44,850 nt of DNA, taken from positions 1 through 44,850 of the forward strand of contig JAUNJJ010000019.1 in assembly GCA_030533325.1 (NCBI GenBank), read 5' to 3'. Made by a program: the position numbers and the translations under genes. This document shows, one piece after another, positions 15,004 to 23,561 of the stretch (positions are counted from its first letter, which is position 1; each line of letters starts with the position of its first letter). The notes under the pieces were generated by a model. It had not been told where the DNA came from. It saw nothing but the letters and a program-made list of their open reading frames with translations, and searched no databases. Source of the DNA: Oscillospiraceae bacterium (GTDB lineage: Bacteria > Bacillota > Clostridia > Oscillospirales > Ruminococcaceae).

Positions 15004-15249
15004 TCATTTCACCACCTTTCCACGGTAAGAATTGATACCGCCGATATCGGTCACATTGGTATATCCCATTGATTTCAGAACAGAAGTTGCCTGTGCGCTT
15101 CGGGCACCGCTGAGACAATGAACATAAATAGGCTTGTCCAAATCGGGAATATTGTTTTTCACAGCATGAATATTTTGTAAAGGTATATTTAAACTCCCAT
15201 CGATATGACCTTGACGGTACTCATCAACCGTTCTTACATCTAATGACAC
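15004..15249 (-). CDS. Short cytosolic rhodanese-domain protein
   Basis: 81 residues with DVRTVDEYRQGHIDGSLNIP and the active loop VHCLSGARSAQA. It lacks the ~15-20 residues that normally precede the DVR motif. The only available start is GTG at 15249, because TAA lies just upstream in frame. It overlaps the stop of the DUF134-NifX gene, so translation is probably coupled. It may be N-terminally trimmed yet retain the catalytic loop. The gap to the next gene is 4 nt. Confidence 0.8.
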   Translation of the reverse strand: MSLDVRTVDEYRQGHIDGSLNIPLQNIHAVKNNIPDLDKPIYVHCLSGARSAQATSVLKSMGYTNVTDIGGINSYRGKVVK

Positions 15250-15974
15250 CCTTTATTTCCACAGCTATGGCCTTCTTCATGGCCGTGGTGATTGCACATA
15301 ACATTTGGATTATAGTTAAGCTTTCCGTCCAGCAGTGATTGTACCGCATCATCGGCACTGCCTGAGACGCCTGCGTATAATTTAATTCCGGCACTTCTAA
15401 GAGCGGTCTGAGCACCGCCTCCGATGCCTCCGCAAATCAATACATCAATTCCGTTGTTAAATAGAAATTCTGCCAATGCGCCGTGACCGAAGCCTTCAGA
15501 GTCAACAACCCGAGAAGATAAAATCTCACCGTCTTCAATATCATAGACTTTGAATTTCTTCGTGTGACCAAAGTGCTGAAAAATTTCGCCGTTTTCATAT
15601 GTTACTGCAATCCTCATCGTATGTTCTCCTTTTTCTGATAGTATTTTTTCTTTTCTACACGGCTTACCAAAGCAACTTCTCTGTCCGGGGCAGATTTGGT
15701 AATTGCCTCCGTTTATACTGAGTTGTTTGCCTTGAACCAAACATTCGGCAATTTTATATCGGGCTTTTTCGTATATTTCTGTAACCGTTGTTCTGGAAAT
15801 TTCCATCGCTGCGGCACATTGCTCATGACTTTTTTTCTCATAGTCAACTAAACGAATTACCTCATATTCGTCTACAGTAAGTACATTTTCTTCCGGTTGT
15901 TCTACACCACCCGGGGAAAAACAAAGAAACTGCGGTTCCGAACAAACTCGCCTGCATCTCTGTGGTCTTGGCAT
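15240..15974 (-). CDS. DUF134 helix-turn-helix fused to a NifX/NifB-type (dinitrogenase cofactor biosynthesis) domain
   Basis: 244 residues. DUF134 (about 1-95) begins MPRPQRCRRVCSEPQ and contains a helix-turn-helix (VDEYEVIRLVDYEKK, CAAAMEISRTTVTEIYEKAR). The NifX-like domain (about 125-225) has YENGEIFQHFGHTKKFKVYD and VLICGGIGGGAQTALRSAGI. The tail is rich in His and Cys (NHHGHEEGHSCGNKGCH), which suggests metal or Fe-S binding. ATG 15974 is chosen for its AGGAG; the upstream ATG (15995) coincides with the predicted transcription start. It is first in its operon and probably the local regulator. The domain does not imply nitrogen fixation. Confidence 0.85.
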   Translation of the reverse strand: MPRPQRCRRVCSEPQFLCFSPGGVEQPEENVLTVDEYEVIRLVDYEKKSHEQCAAAMEISRTTVTEIYEKARYKIAECLVQGKQLSINGGNYQICPGQRSCFGKPCRKEKILSEKGEHTMRIAVTYENGEIFQHFGHTKKFKVYDIEDGEILSSRVVDSEGFGHGALAEFLFNNGIDVLICGGIGGGAQTALRSAGIKLYAGVSGSADDAVQSLLDGKLNYNPNVMCNHHGHEEGHSCGNKGCH

Positions 15975-16001
15975 ACCGTCACTCCTTTCCGTCATATGTC
16001 G

Positions 16002-16030
16002 ATTATACCATATTTTAATTTGTTTTTCAA
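16002..16030 (-). promoter_or_regulatory. Promoter of the DUF134-rhodanese-CoADR-rubredoxin operon
   Basis: On the minus strand TTGAAA (16025-16030), 17-nt spacer, TATAAT (16002-16007), about 30 nt upstream of the start at 15974. Confidence 0.8.
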
Positions 16031-16110
16031 TATTCTTGAAAATTTTTATTTCAAATCGAAAGGAATGATTTTGACCATCATGCCATCATCCCTACCGCAG
16101 AAATCAGAGT

Positions 16111-16161
16111 ATATGCACCAGTCTGTACATATCCCTTGATTTATCTGTGAAAATTTGATAT
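16111..16161 (+). repeat. Second copy of the 51-bp dispersed repeat
   Basis: Matches 8730-8780 at 50 of 51 positions (ATATGCACCAGTCTGTACAT at its left end). The left part of the hairpin present in the first copy is missing here. The two copies bracket the acquired segment. Confidence 0.8.
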
Positions 16162-16466
16162 GTTATTTTGTTTACGCTTGAGGATATGTATTAATTTTAT
16201 CTGATTTCTGATTAAAAATTATTGTAATTTTGCAGAGTATACGTTATAATTGAAGTATAAACAGGATATTGATTGTATTGTAAATTTTTTATATCACCCC
16301 AAGGGAGATTACAGAAAATAAAGACAGGGATGTGATTTTATGAATGGTGCAGAAGAAAACAAAAAAATTACCTCTGAAGAATATTACAAAATAGTAAAAG
16401 ATTCTGATGCATGTAGTGAACGATATAAATTGTCGTGTAAAAAAATTTAAAAAGGGAGTATTAATC
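16162..16466. other. Intergenic region before the dockerin-like gene, with a decayed leader copy
   Basis: GATTGTATTGTAAA and CCCAAGGGAGATTACAGAA (about 16271-16316) match the leader of the membrane-protein gene at 17741, but no ATG follows here. A 36-codon open frame (16340-16450, MNGAEENKKITSEEYYKIVK at its start) has only a poor ribosome binding site, and I see no family. It may be the rest of a truncated gene. Confidence 0.5.
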
Positions 16467-17654
16467 ATGGAAAATTTAAAACACACAATTAAGACAGCAG
16501 CAGTTTCTTCAGTAATTACTGCCTCAGCAGTACTTTCTGTATGCGGTATTGCTTTAGGCAGTTCAGCGGATGCGCAGAATGTTTTTAACACTGATGTAAA
16601 CGGAGACGGAAAAACAGACGTTATGGATCTCAACATCATCAAGAACGTTGTGCTCAGTAATGAAAATAAATATATGCCTGAGGTGGATATGCAGGATGTG
16701 TCGTGTGCTTTCTACTACACAGGAATTCTTACTTATTATTTTCAGCAATTTAATGAGCCGGTAATTATGGAGGAATTCGGCAGTAACTGGCTTGTTCCAA
16801 GAATTGAAAATAATAAAAAAGAAAACTATATGAAAACAGGGTATGCATTCAGAGATCTCAACGGAGACGGAACGCCTGAACTTATTATCGGTGAGATTGA
16901 AGATACAAACGATAATACAGGCAGCATTCCGGGAGTAGTATATTCATATTCAAAAGAAAAAAATGAAATCATAGAGGTATTTGAATCATGGGACAGAAAC
17001 AGGAATATACTGCTTTCAGATAACAGTATAGTCAACATTGGTTCAAACGGTGTTTCATCTTCAGTTCTCGGTCACTTTGTACTTGAACCTGAAACATGTT
17101 CAAAGAAATACAAGTCATTTGTATTCTCAGAACTTAAAGATGATAAGGTTGTTTACTATACAAATACTACAGGTGAATGTAATCCTGAAAAGTCAGAAAC
17201 AATCGAAAGCTATGATTTTGAAAAGGCTGCTGATGAATTACTTGCATCAAAGGTAAAAATCGAATTTAAACCTCTTTCAGAATACAAGCAGTCCAAACCT
17301 CTTAATGCAGCCGCTTTCAGTGATGATATTAAGGCTGCTGCATCTTTCAGACTTTTTGAGGATTCAGGCAGAAATACAGTATTTACTGCGACAGAAGATA
17401 TATCCTCTGTTGTATTATATGATATAAGGGACATAAAACTTAGTGATGAAGGCAGTATCATGGAATATATATCAGTTCCTGTATATAAAGTTCCTGAACT
17501 TAAAGCAGGAGAGTCACTTGTTGCCGGTCTGGAATACGGTGATGTTTTACCATGCAATAGAATTGGGTTTGTTGATAAAAACGGAGTGATGAGAGAGTTT
17601 GTTATTACTCAGAGCGGACAGGACGGGTCTGTAATACTGACTGAGGCACGATGA
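16467..17654 (+). CDS. Exported protein with a single dockerin-type EF-hand
   Basis: 395 residues. A signal peptide (about 1-36, hydrophobic AAVSSVITASAVLSVCGIAL) is followed at once by one dockerin-like Ca loop, DVNGDGKTDVMDLNIIKNVV (D43, N45, D47, D51, D54). A second Ca-binding-like DLNGDGTPELIIGEIED occurs near residue 130. Classical dockerins have two such repeats, usually at the C-terminus; here one repeat sits at the N-terminus. It is unclear whether it can bind a cohesin. The remaining ~300 residues match no family I recognise. GGGAG precedes the ATG. It should be secreted or surface-attached. Confidence 0.75.
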   Translation: MENLKHTIKTAAVSSVITASAVLSVCGIALGSSADAQNVFNTDVNGDGKTDVMDLNIIKNVVLSNENKYMPEVDMQDVSCAFYYTGILTYYFQQFNEPVIMEEFGSNWLVPRIENNKKENYMKTGYAFRDLNGDGTPELIIGEIEDTNDNTGSIPGVVYSYSKEKNEIIEVFESWDRNRNILLSDNSIVNIGSNGVSSSVLGHFVLEPETCSKKYKSFVFSELKDDKVVYYTNTTGECNPEKSETIESYDFEKAADELLASKVKIEFKPLSEYKQSKPLNAAAFSDDIKAAASFRLFEDSGRNTVFTATEDISSVVLYDIRDIKLSDEGSIMEYISVPVYKVPELKAGESLVAGLEYGDVLPCNRIGFVDKNGVMREFVITQSGQDGSVILTEAR

Positions 17655-17740
17655 ATTATTCCCCCAAAATATACTTTTGACGTGTATTGTAAAACAGATT
17701 TTACAGGTGGAATAATACCACCCAAAGGGAGATTACAGAA

Positions 17741-18826
17741 ATGGCAAACGGAATATACATGAATATAAACTCTGCACAGGACCTGGAGGATATGCAGAAA
17801 AACAGGGAGCAGATGCATAAGATAAAAGTGTGGTTTGAACTTGCTGCGCTGATTGAAATAATATCTGCTTTATATCTGTCTTTCACATCCGTGCTCGGTA
17901 TCTTTGCAATAGCACTTGGTCTGATTTATGTTTTTTTATTAAACAGGAAGAACAGAAAAATCTGCCTGACAGCTTTTATGGTTCATATAATACTTGCAGT
18001 AATAGTATTAATACCGGCAGTAATGTTCTGCGCAGATGCATTTGCCCTGAAAGCCGGTTCGGCAGGAGACACTACGCTCCTGACGTCAGGAAGTATGCGG
18101 ATGTTTACATCATTATCGCCGGAATATGCTGAATCCGGCGGAACAGGGAGTTCAGTAATGAATTTATTATCCGGTGGCGTTAAGCTTACATCAGTTATAA
18201 ATCTGATCTGTTCACTGGTGATGACGATAACTCCGATAGTATTCAACTACAAGGCAGTTTGTTACTGCAGTATAAATGAAGAATTATCAGTTAGGCCGGG
18301 TTATCCGGAGTTTCATCCCGACCTGGCACTGGAGCAGGCAGCGGCAGACATAGAAAATAAATCACGTAACAGAAGTAACAGCAATATCGAAACAGTGGAA
18401 CAGAATAAGGAGCTGTTAAATAAACTTCGGGAGCAGAATGTGGATTTTACAGACATGGATTCTGTAATGTCCGGAATCATTGCCAGCAGTAAGGAAACAG
18501 ATAAAAAAAGAGGATATGGAACAGCCAGAAAAAACGTAACACATGGCAGGTCTTACGATGAATTATTCAGTGGATTAAAGAAAAATAATTACAGCACCTC
18601 AGAATTAAGATCACTGTCTGATGTTATAAACAGATTTACCTCAAAGAAGGAAACAGAGGCACAAAAGGCGATGAAAGAGCTGGTTGCTGAAGCCGAAAGG
18701 TTAAAGGCACTTAAAGCAAATCCAGCTGAAACCGGAAGGCAGGAAGAAATGTATAAGACTCAGATTAACCCCTCATTAAATCCGACATTGGCGGACAAAG
18801 ATACTACAGGTGAATATGATTCTTAA
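17741..18826 (+). CDS. Hypothetical membrane protein with long cytosolic tail (361 aa)
   Basis: About four membrane helices lie between residues 30 and 180 (FELAALIEIISALYLSF, VLGIFAIALGLIYVFLL, FMVHIILAVIVLIPAVMFC, VINLICSLVMTITPIVF). A charged tail of ~170 residues follows, rich in Lys/Glu/Ser with coiled-coil tendency (AQKAMKELVAEAERLKALK). No known family is recognised. GGGAG lies just before the ATG. The leader (AAAGGGAGATTACAGAA) is copied upstream of the preceding gene. It lies between the dockerin-like gene and a zinc-ribbon membrane protein, all in the same direction. Confidence 0.65.
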   Translation: MANGIYMNINSAQDLEDMQKNREQMHKIKVWFELAALIEIISALYLSFTSVLGIFAIALGLIYVFLLNRKNRKICLTAFMVHIILAVIVLIPAVMFCADAFALKAGSAGDTTLLTSGSMRMFTSLSPEYAESGGTGSSVMNLLSGGVKLTSVINLICSLVMTITPIVFNYKAVCYCSINEELSVRPGYPEFHPDLALEQAAADIENKSRNRSNSNIETVEQNKELLNKLREQNVDFTDMDSVMSGIIASSKETDKKRGYGTARKNVTHGRSYDELFSGLKKNNYSTSELRSLSDVINRFTSKKETEAQKAMKELVAEAERLKALKANPAETGRQEEMYKTQINPSLNPTLADKDTTGEYDS

Positions 18827-18932
18827 ATTGTGATGTAAAAAAAAATATTCTATTGAGATTCCTGTCGTTTTATGGTATGATAAAAGACAGGAATTTTTTT
18901 AATAAAAACATTATCGGAGGAATGAAACATAA

Positions 18933-20141
18933 ATGTATTGCGAAAAATGCGGAAAGTTTTTGGAGAACGATGACAGATTCTGTTCCAGCTGCGGAAAACA
19001 GAATCCGGATTATCCTGCTCAGAGCGCAGGAACGGCACAGCAGAATTATCAGTATCAGAACGGACAGCCGGAAATAAATCCTGATTATCAGGGATATCAG
19101 ACTGCGCAGCCGTATCAGAATAATATAAACTACCAGACTGCACAGCCTGAGGCCGAAGTGGGATTTACAGAAAACAACAGTCCGGTATATAATGGACCGG
19201 ATATTTGCCGAACGATCAGAAGGATTAATTTTAAGGCAGCAGTTATTGTCTTCGGAACGGCATTTCTGGGTATTGCTGCAGCAATCGGTGCAGCTGTATC
19301 CAGAGGTACGCATGATGAAACTCCCCGTGAACCTGAGATTGATCCTCCTGCTTATGCACAGGACTATAACGGAGAATGTTATTTTAATCCGGCTAATCAG
19401 ATAGACGAACAGGTTTTGTGGGAAACAGAGAATGTAAAGATTACTGCAAAACAGTTCACTCATGACGGTGAATATGATTCTTATGCTGATCTTGAACTGC
19501 TTATTGAAAATAAAACAGACAAGGAGTTTACACTTACGGAGAGTAATACTTCAGTTAATGAATATATGGTTAATCCTTCTCTGTATGCAGTAATTCCGGC
19601 AGGTAAGACACTGAGCGACAGTCTGGCATTTGAGGTAGAGGAACTTGAAGAGCTTGGTATAGATAATATAAACGAGATTCAGACTTCATTTATCCTGAAA
19701 GATAAAGAATATGAAGAAATAGACAGATCTGATAATATAGTGATGAAAACCCGTAACAGCGAAAAGGATGAGCTGATAGAAGGTGTGGGTATATATGACC
19801 GTGAGGGCGTAAAGATTGAATATTTCGGAATTGATAAAAATGAGGATGATTACAGTATAAAAGTTCTTGTTACAAACAATACCGGCACAGATATGGATTT
19901 CAGTGCTGAGAATGTTTCAGTAAATGACTGTGTAATAGATTATGTTTTCAGTTACCCCGGACTTTCTGTAAGTGCAGGGAAGAGACAGTTCAGCAGAATA
20001 TGCATAGACAATGATAAGCTCGATAAGTATGGTATTGATACATTAGACATAGAGAAAGTTGAGTTCAGTCTGAAAGGAACTCCTTTTGATAGTTATGAAA
20101 AAATATTTGATTCCGATATGATTGAGATTGATGTCAGATAA
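18933..20141 (+). CDS. Zinc-ribbon, single-pass membrane protein with two extracellular repeats
   Basis: 402 residues. The N-terminal zinc ribbon is YCEKCGKFLENDDRFCSSCG (C3, C6, C17, C20). A Gln/Tyr-rich linker with repeated 'YQTAQP' follows, then one membrane helix (about 105-123, AAVIVFGTAFLGIAAAIGAA). Outside there are two related beta-type domains (NVKITAKQF... and GVKIEYFGID...), each with a 'NKTDKEF'/'NNTGTDM' turn. The architecture is common among Firmicutes proteins of unknown role. The start at 18933 has GGAGG with a rather long 12-nt spacer. A terminator follows at 20152. Confidence 0.75.
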   Translation: MYCEKCGKFLENDDRFCSSCGKQNPDYPAQSAGTAQQNYQYQNGQPEINPDYQGYQTAQPYQNNINYQTAQPEAEVGFTENNSPVYNGPDICRTIRRINFKAAVIVFGTAFLGIAAAIGAAVSRGTHDETPREPEIDPPAYAQDYNGECYFNPANQIDEQVLWETENVKITAKQFTHDGEYDSYADLELLIENKTDKEFTLTESNTSVNEYMVNPSLYAVIPAGKTLSDSLAFEVEELEELGIDNINEIQTSFILKDKEYEEIDRSDNIVMKTRNSEKDELIEGVGIYDREGVKIEYFGIDKNEDDYSIKVLVTNNTGTDMDFSAENVSVNDCVIDYVFSYPGLSVSAGKRQFSRICIDNDKLDKYGIDTLDIEKVEFSLKGTPFDSYEKIFDSDMIEIDVR

Positions 20142-20151
20142 TCATAATTTG

Positions 20152-20185
20152 TCCTCCGGTATCCTTGAGGAGCCGGGGGATTTTT
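20152..20185 (+). terminator. Intrinsic terminator after the zinc-ribbon gene
   Basis: TCCTCCGG (20152-20159) pairs with CCGGGGGA (20173-20180, one G-T pair) and is followed by TTTTT. Confidence 0.8.
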
Positions 20186-20217
20186 GATTTTCGTAAAATG
20201 CAGACAGGAGGAGCTTT

Positions 20218-20511
20218 ATGCAGATAACAAAGGAAACAGTTGAGTACGCTGCAAATCTCAGCCGTATAAAACTTGATGAAAGTGAAACTGAAGAAATGCG
20301 TAAGCAGATTAGTGAAATTGTGGGATACATGGAGATTCTTAATCAGATAAATACAGATGATGCCGGGCCGCTTGCACATATTTCAGATATAAAAAATGTG
20401 ATGAGAGAAGATACAGCAGCTCCTTCATATGACCGCAGTGAAATACTGAAAAATGCACCGGATAAAAATGAAGAATACTTTATTGTACCAAAGGCAGTGG
20501 AACAGGGGTGA
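20218..20511 (+). CDS. gatC: Asp/Glu-tRNA(Asn/Gln) amidotransferase subunit C
   Basis: 97 residues. ITKETVEYAANLSRIKLDE at the N-terminus and the PLAHISDIKNVMREDTAAPS segment are typical of GatC, the small subunit that holds GatA and GatB together. AGGAGG lies 6 nt before the ATG. It is first of the gatCAB operon and overlaps gatA by 4 nt. The trimer converts mischarged Glu-tRNA(Gln)/Asp-tRNA(Asn) to the correct amide form. Confidence 0.95.
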   Translation: MQITKETVEYAANLSRIKLDESETEEMRKQISEIVGYMEILNQINTDDAGPLAHISDIKNVMREDTAAPSYDRSEILKNAPDKNEEYFIVPKAVEQG

Positions 20512-21986
20512 GAAGATTGAATGTTTCTGAAATGACAGCACTTGAAACAGGTGCAGCAATAAGATCAGGTAAAATAACTGCTGTTTCCGCTGCGGAGCAG
20601 GTACTTGATGCAGCGGAAAAGGGCAATGAAAAGATAAATGCCTATATAACAATCTGCCGTGAAAAAGCACTGAAAAGAGCGGCGGAAGTGCAGAAGAAAA
20701 TTGAATCAGGAGAGCTTTCCTCTCCGCTTGCAGGGGTTCCTTTTTCTGTTAAGGACAATATCTGCACAAAAGGAATAAGAACAACCTGTGCCTCAAAAAT
20801 GCTTGAAAATTTTGAGCCGGTTTATGATGCGACGGTTATAAAAAAACTCGAAGCCGCAGGCGGAGTGATTATCGGAAAACTTAATATGGACGAGTTTGCA
20901 ATGGGAAGTACATCCGAAACTTCATACTTCGGACCGGTACGAAATCCCCGGAACCTCAGCAGAGTACCGGGCGGTTCATCAGGAGGTGCGGCCGCTGCAG
21001 TTGCCGGAAAGATGGCTGTGGCTGCACTTGGTTCAGATACCGGTGGTTCAGTAAGACAGCCGGCTTCATACTGCGGAGTAACGGGATTCAAACCGACATA
21101 CGGAACAGTTTCACGCTTTGGACTTATCGCATATGCATCATCATTTGATCAGATAGGACCGGTTGCACGCGATGCAGCAGACTGTGCAGCGATTATGGAT
21201 ATTATAAGCGGAAAGGACAGTATGGACAGTACTTCACTTGACACTGAATGTCCGGGGTATCTTGCCTTACTTACAGGAGAAGTAAAGGGAATGAAAATAG
21301 GTATTCCAAAGGAATGTTACAGAACACCCGGACTTAATCCTGAGACTGCGGAAAAGACAAAGTCTGCAGCTGATGTTCTTGAAAAATCCGGAGCTGTGGT
21401 GGAGGATATTTCACTGCCTTTCCTTGATTATGCTGTTCCGGCGTATTACATAATGGCATCCGCAGAGGCAAGTTCAAATCTTTCAAGATATGAGGGAGTA
21501 AAATACGGATACCGTTCCGAAAACTTCAGCAGTCTTTCTGACCTTTACAGTTCATCAAGAAGTGAGGGCTTCGGAAAGGAAGTAAAGAAGAGAATTCTTC
21601 TGGGAACTTTTGTTCTCTCCAGCGGTTACTATGACCAGTACTACCTTAAGGCACAGAGAGTGAGGGCAAAGATAAAGAAGAATTTTGATGAGATTTTTTC
21701 AAAGTACGATCTTATACTCTGTCCTTCTGTTCCGGATACTGCACCTGAGACTGGAAAAAGTCTTGACAATCCTTTGAAAATGTACCTCTCTGATATCTTT
21801 ACAGTTTCAGCAAATCTTGCGGGTCTTCCTGCCATTTCTTTTCCCTGCGGAAATGACAGCAGCGGAATGCCTGTCGGAGTTCAGATTATCGGAAAGTCAA
21901 TGGATGATGTTAAAGTTCTTAATGCTGCTCATGCGTATCAGAAACTGACGGATTTTCATAAAAATTTTGCGGAGGTGAAAGTATGA
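20508..21986 (+). CDS. gatA: Asp/Glu-tRNA(Asn/Gln) amidotransferase subunit A
   Basis: About 490 residues, amidase-signature family. Ser-cisSer-Lys elements are visible: GVPFSVKDNIC (Lys), GGSSGGAAAAVAG (cis-Ser) and LGSDTGGSVRQPA (nucleophile Ser). It releases ammonia from glutamine for GatB. The start is either GTG 20508, overlapping the gatC stop, or TTG 20517, which has AGGGGTGA 5 nt upstream; the TTG is slightly favoured by spacing. It overlaps gatB by 4 nt. Confidence 0.95.
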   Translation: MRRLNVSEMTALETGAAIRSGKITAVSAAEQVLDAAEKGNEKINAYITICREKALKRAAEVQKKIESGELSSPLAGVPFSVKDNICTKGIRTTCASKMLENFEPVYDATVIKKLEAAGGVIIGKLNMDEFAMGSTSETSYFGPVRNPRNLSRVPGGSSGGAAAAVAGKMAVAALGSDTGGSVRQPASYCGVTGFKPTYGTVSRFGLIAYASSFDQIGPVARDAADCAAIMDIISGKDSMDSTSLDTECPGYLALLTGEVKGMKIGIPKECYRTPGLNPETAEKTKSAADVLEKSGAVVEDISLPFLDYAVPAYYIMASAEASSNLSRYEGVKYGYRSENFSSLSDLYSSSRSEGFGKEVKKRILLGTFVLSSGYYDQYYLKAQRVRAKIKKNFDEIFSKYDLILCPSVPDTAPETGKSLDNPLKMYLSDIFTVSANLAGLPAISFPCGNDSSGMPVGVQIIGKSMDDVKVLNAAHAYQKLTDFHKNFAEVKV

Positions 21987-23437
21987 AGCGGGAAACTGTA
22001 ATCGGGCTTGAAGTTCACGTTGAACTTGCGACGAAGACAAAAATTTTCTGTTCATGCTCAACGGAATTCGGCGGCGCGCCAAATACACACTGCTGTCCGG
22101 TATGTACAGGAATGCCGGGAACACTTCCTGTATTAAATAAAAAAGTACTTGAGTATGCAGTGAGAGCAGGACTGGCACTTAACTGCAGTATAAATGAAAA
22201 TAACAGATTTGACCGCAAAAATTACTTCTATCCTGACCTGCCGAAGGCATACCAGATCTCACAGCTTTATCTTCCGTTTGCACAGAACGGATTTGTGGAT
22301 ATAAAAACAAAGTCAGGAGTACGCAGAAGAATTTGCATTCATGAAATTCATATGGAAGAGGATGCGGGAAAACTTATTCATTCTGCAAAGGATGACTCAA
22401 CCTGTACGGACTACAACAGATGCGGAATTCCTCTTCTTGAGATTGTAACCGAACCTGATTTCCGGACAGCTGAGGAAGTAATTGCATTTCTGAGCAGGAT
22501 AAAATCAGTTTTCGAATACCTCGGAATTTCTGACTGCAAAATGGAGGAAGGTTCCATGCGTGCCGATGTAAATCTTTCAGTCAGACCTGAAGGAGCAGTC
22601 GAATTCGGCACACGTACAGAGATGAAAAATATCAGTTCCTTCAGAGCCATTGAACGAGCCATTGCATATGAGGCGAAGCGTCAGACTGAAGTTATTGAAA
22701 ACGGCGGAACAATAATCCAGGAGACACGCCGATGGGACGATGCGAAGGGTCAGAGTTTTTCCATGCGCTCCAAGGAAAATGCACAGGACTACAGATATTT
22801 TCCGGAGCCTGATATTCCGCCGGTTTGTATTTCAAAGGAAGAGATACAGCACTATAATGATATCTGTCCTGAATTTGCCGATGAAAGAGCAGAGCGGTTT
22901 ATCAGAGAAATGAATCTTTCAGAGGAAGACGCAGAGATAATTTCTGACTCAAAAAATCTCGCTGATATATTTGAGGAAACAGTAAAAATCTGCGGTGCTC
23001 CCTCAGAGGTAAGATTCTGGTTTATGAGCGGGCTGCTTTATTATATGAATGAAAGCAATACCGATGCCTGCGACATAAAACTTAACCCTGAAAAATTTGC
23101 GGAGTTTGTAAGTATTGTGCAGAGCGGAAAAATAACAAGAATATCCGGCAAACAGGTTTTTGAAAAACTGCTGTCCGGTGATGATTTTGATATAATGACA
23201 TTCATTAAGGAAAATCACCTTGAGCAGGTTGAGGATACCGGCCTTGTTGAAGAGGCAGTCCGTGCTGTTATAAGCGCAAATCCGAAGGCAGTATCCCAGT
23301 ATAAAAACGGCGAAACAAAAATCCTGGGATTTTTCGTCGGACAGGTGATGAAGAAGCTTAAGGGAAAAGCCGATCCGGCGATTGTGAATAAGGCTGTGGC
23401 GGATTGGCTTGACAGAACAAACAATAATATTAAGTAA
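21983..23437 (+). CDS. gatB: Asp/Glu-tRNA(Asn/Gln) amidotransferase subunit B
   Basis: 484 residues, full length. The GatB cradle has ETVIGLEVHVELATKTKIFC at the N-terminus, KNYFYPDLPKAYQISQ, then EEDAGKLIH and MRADVNLSVRP. The helical and YqeY-like tail domain follows (FFVGQVMKKLKGKADPAIVN). It phosphorylates and amidates the tRNA-bound acid. GGAGGTGAAAGT precedes the ATG. It ends the operon; no strong terminator is seen before the next promoter. Confidence 0.95.
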   Translation: MKRETVIGLEVHVELATKTKIFCSCSTEFGGAPNTHCCPVCTGMPGTLPVLNKKVLEYAVRAGLALNCSINENNRFDRKNYFYPDLPKAYQISQLYLPFAQNGFVDIKTKSGVRRRICIHEIHMEEDAGKLIHSAKDDSTCTDYNRCGIPLLEIVTEPDFRTAEEVIAFLSRIKSVFEYLGISDCKMEEGSMRADVNLSVRPEGAVEFGTRTEMKNISSFRAIERAIAYEAKRQTEVIENGGTIIQETRRWDDAKGQSFSMRSKENAQDYRYFPEPDIPPVCISKEEIQHYNDICPEFADERAERFIREMNLSEEDAEIISDSKNLADIFEETVKICGAPSEVRFWFMSGLLYYMNESNTDACDIKLNPEKFAEFVSIVQSGKITRISGKQVFEKLLSGDDFDIMTFIKENHLEQVEDTGLVEEAVRAVISANPKAVSQYKNGETKILGFFVGQVMKKLKGKADPAIVNKAVADWLDRTNNNIK

Positions 23438-23494
23438 TTGGAATAGCGGAAACGTAAAATAATTACGATACAATTATTAATCTCTGTAAAATAC

Positions 23495-23523
23495 TTGCGC
23501 CAAACAGAGAACTATGATATAAT
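23495..23523 (+). promoter_or_regulatory. Promoter of the RloA-like/RloB-like pair
   Basis: TTGCGC (23495-23500), 17-nt spacer, TATAAT (23518-23523), about 38 nt upstream of the ATPase start. Confidence 0.75.
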
Positions 23524-23561
23524 AATAGGATAGAAAATTGTACTGATACGGAGGAAAAGAT

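Noticed and set aside
15240-15974. Evidence for nitrogen fixation from the NifX-like domain
   Set aside because: This domain is common in regulators and metal-handling proteins of anaerobes; no nifHDK, nifB or nifE/N is present here.
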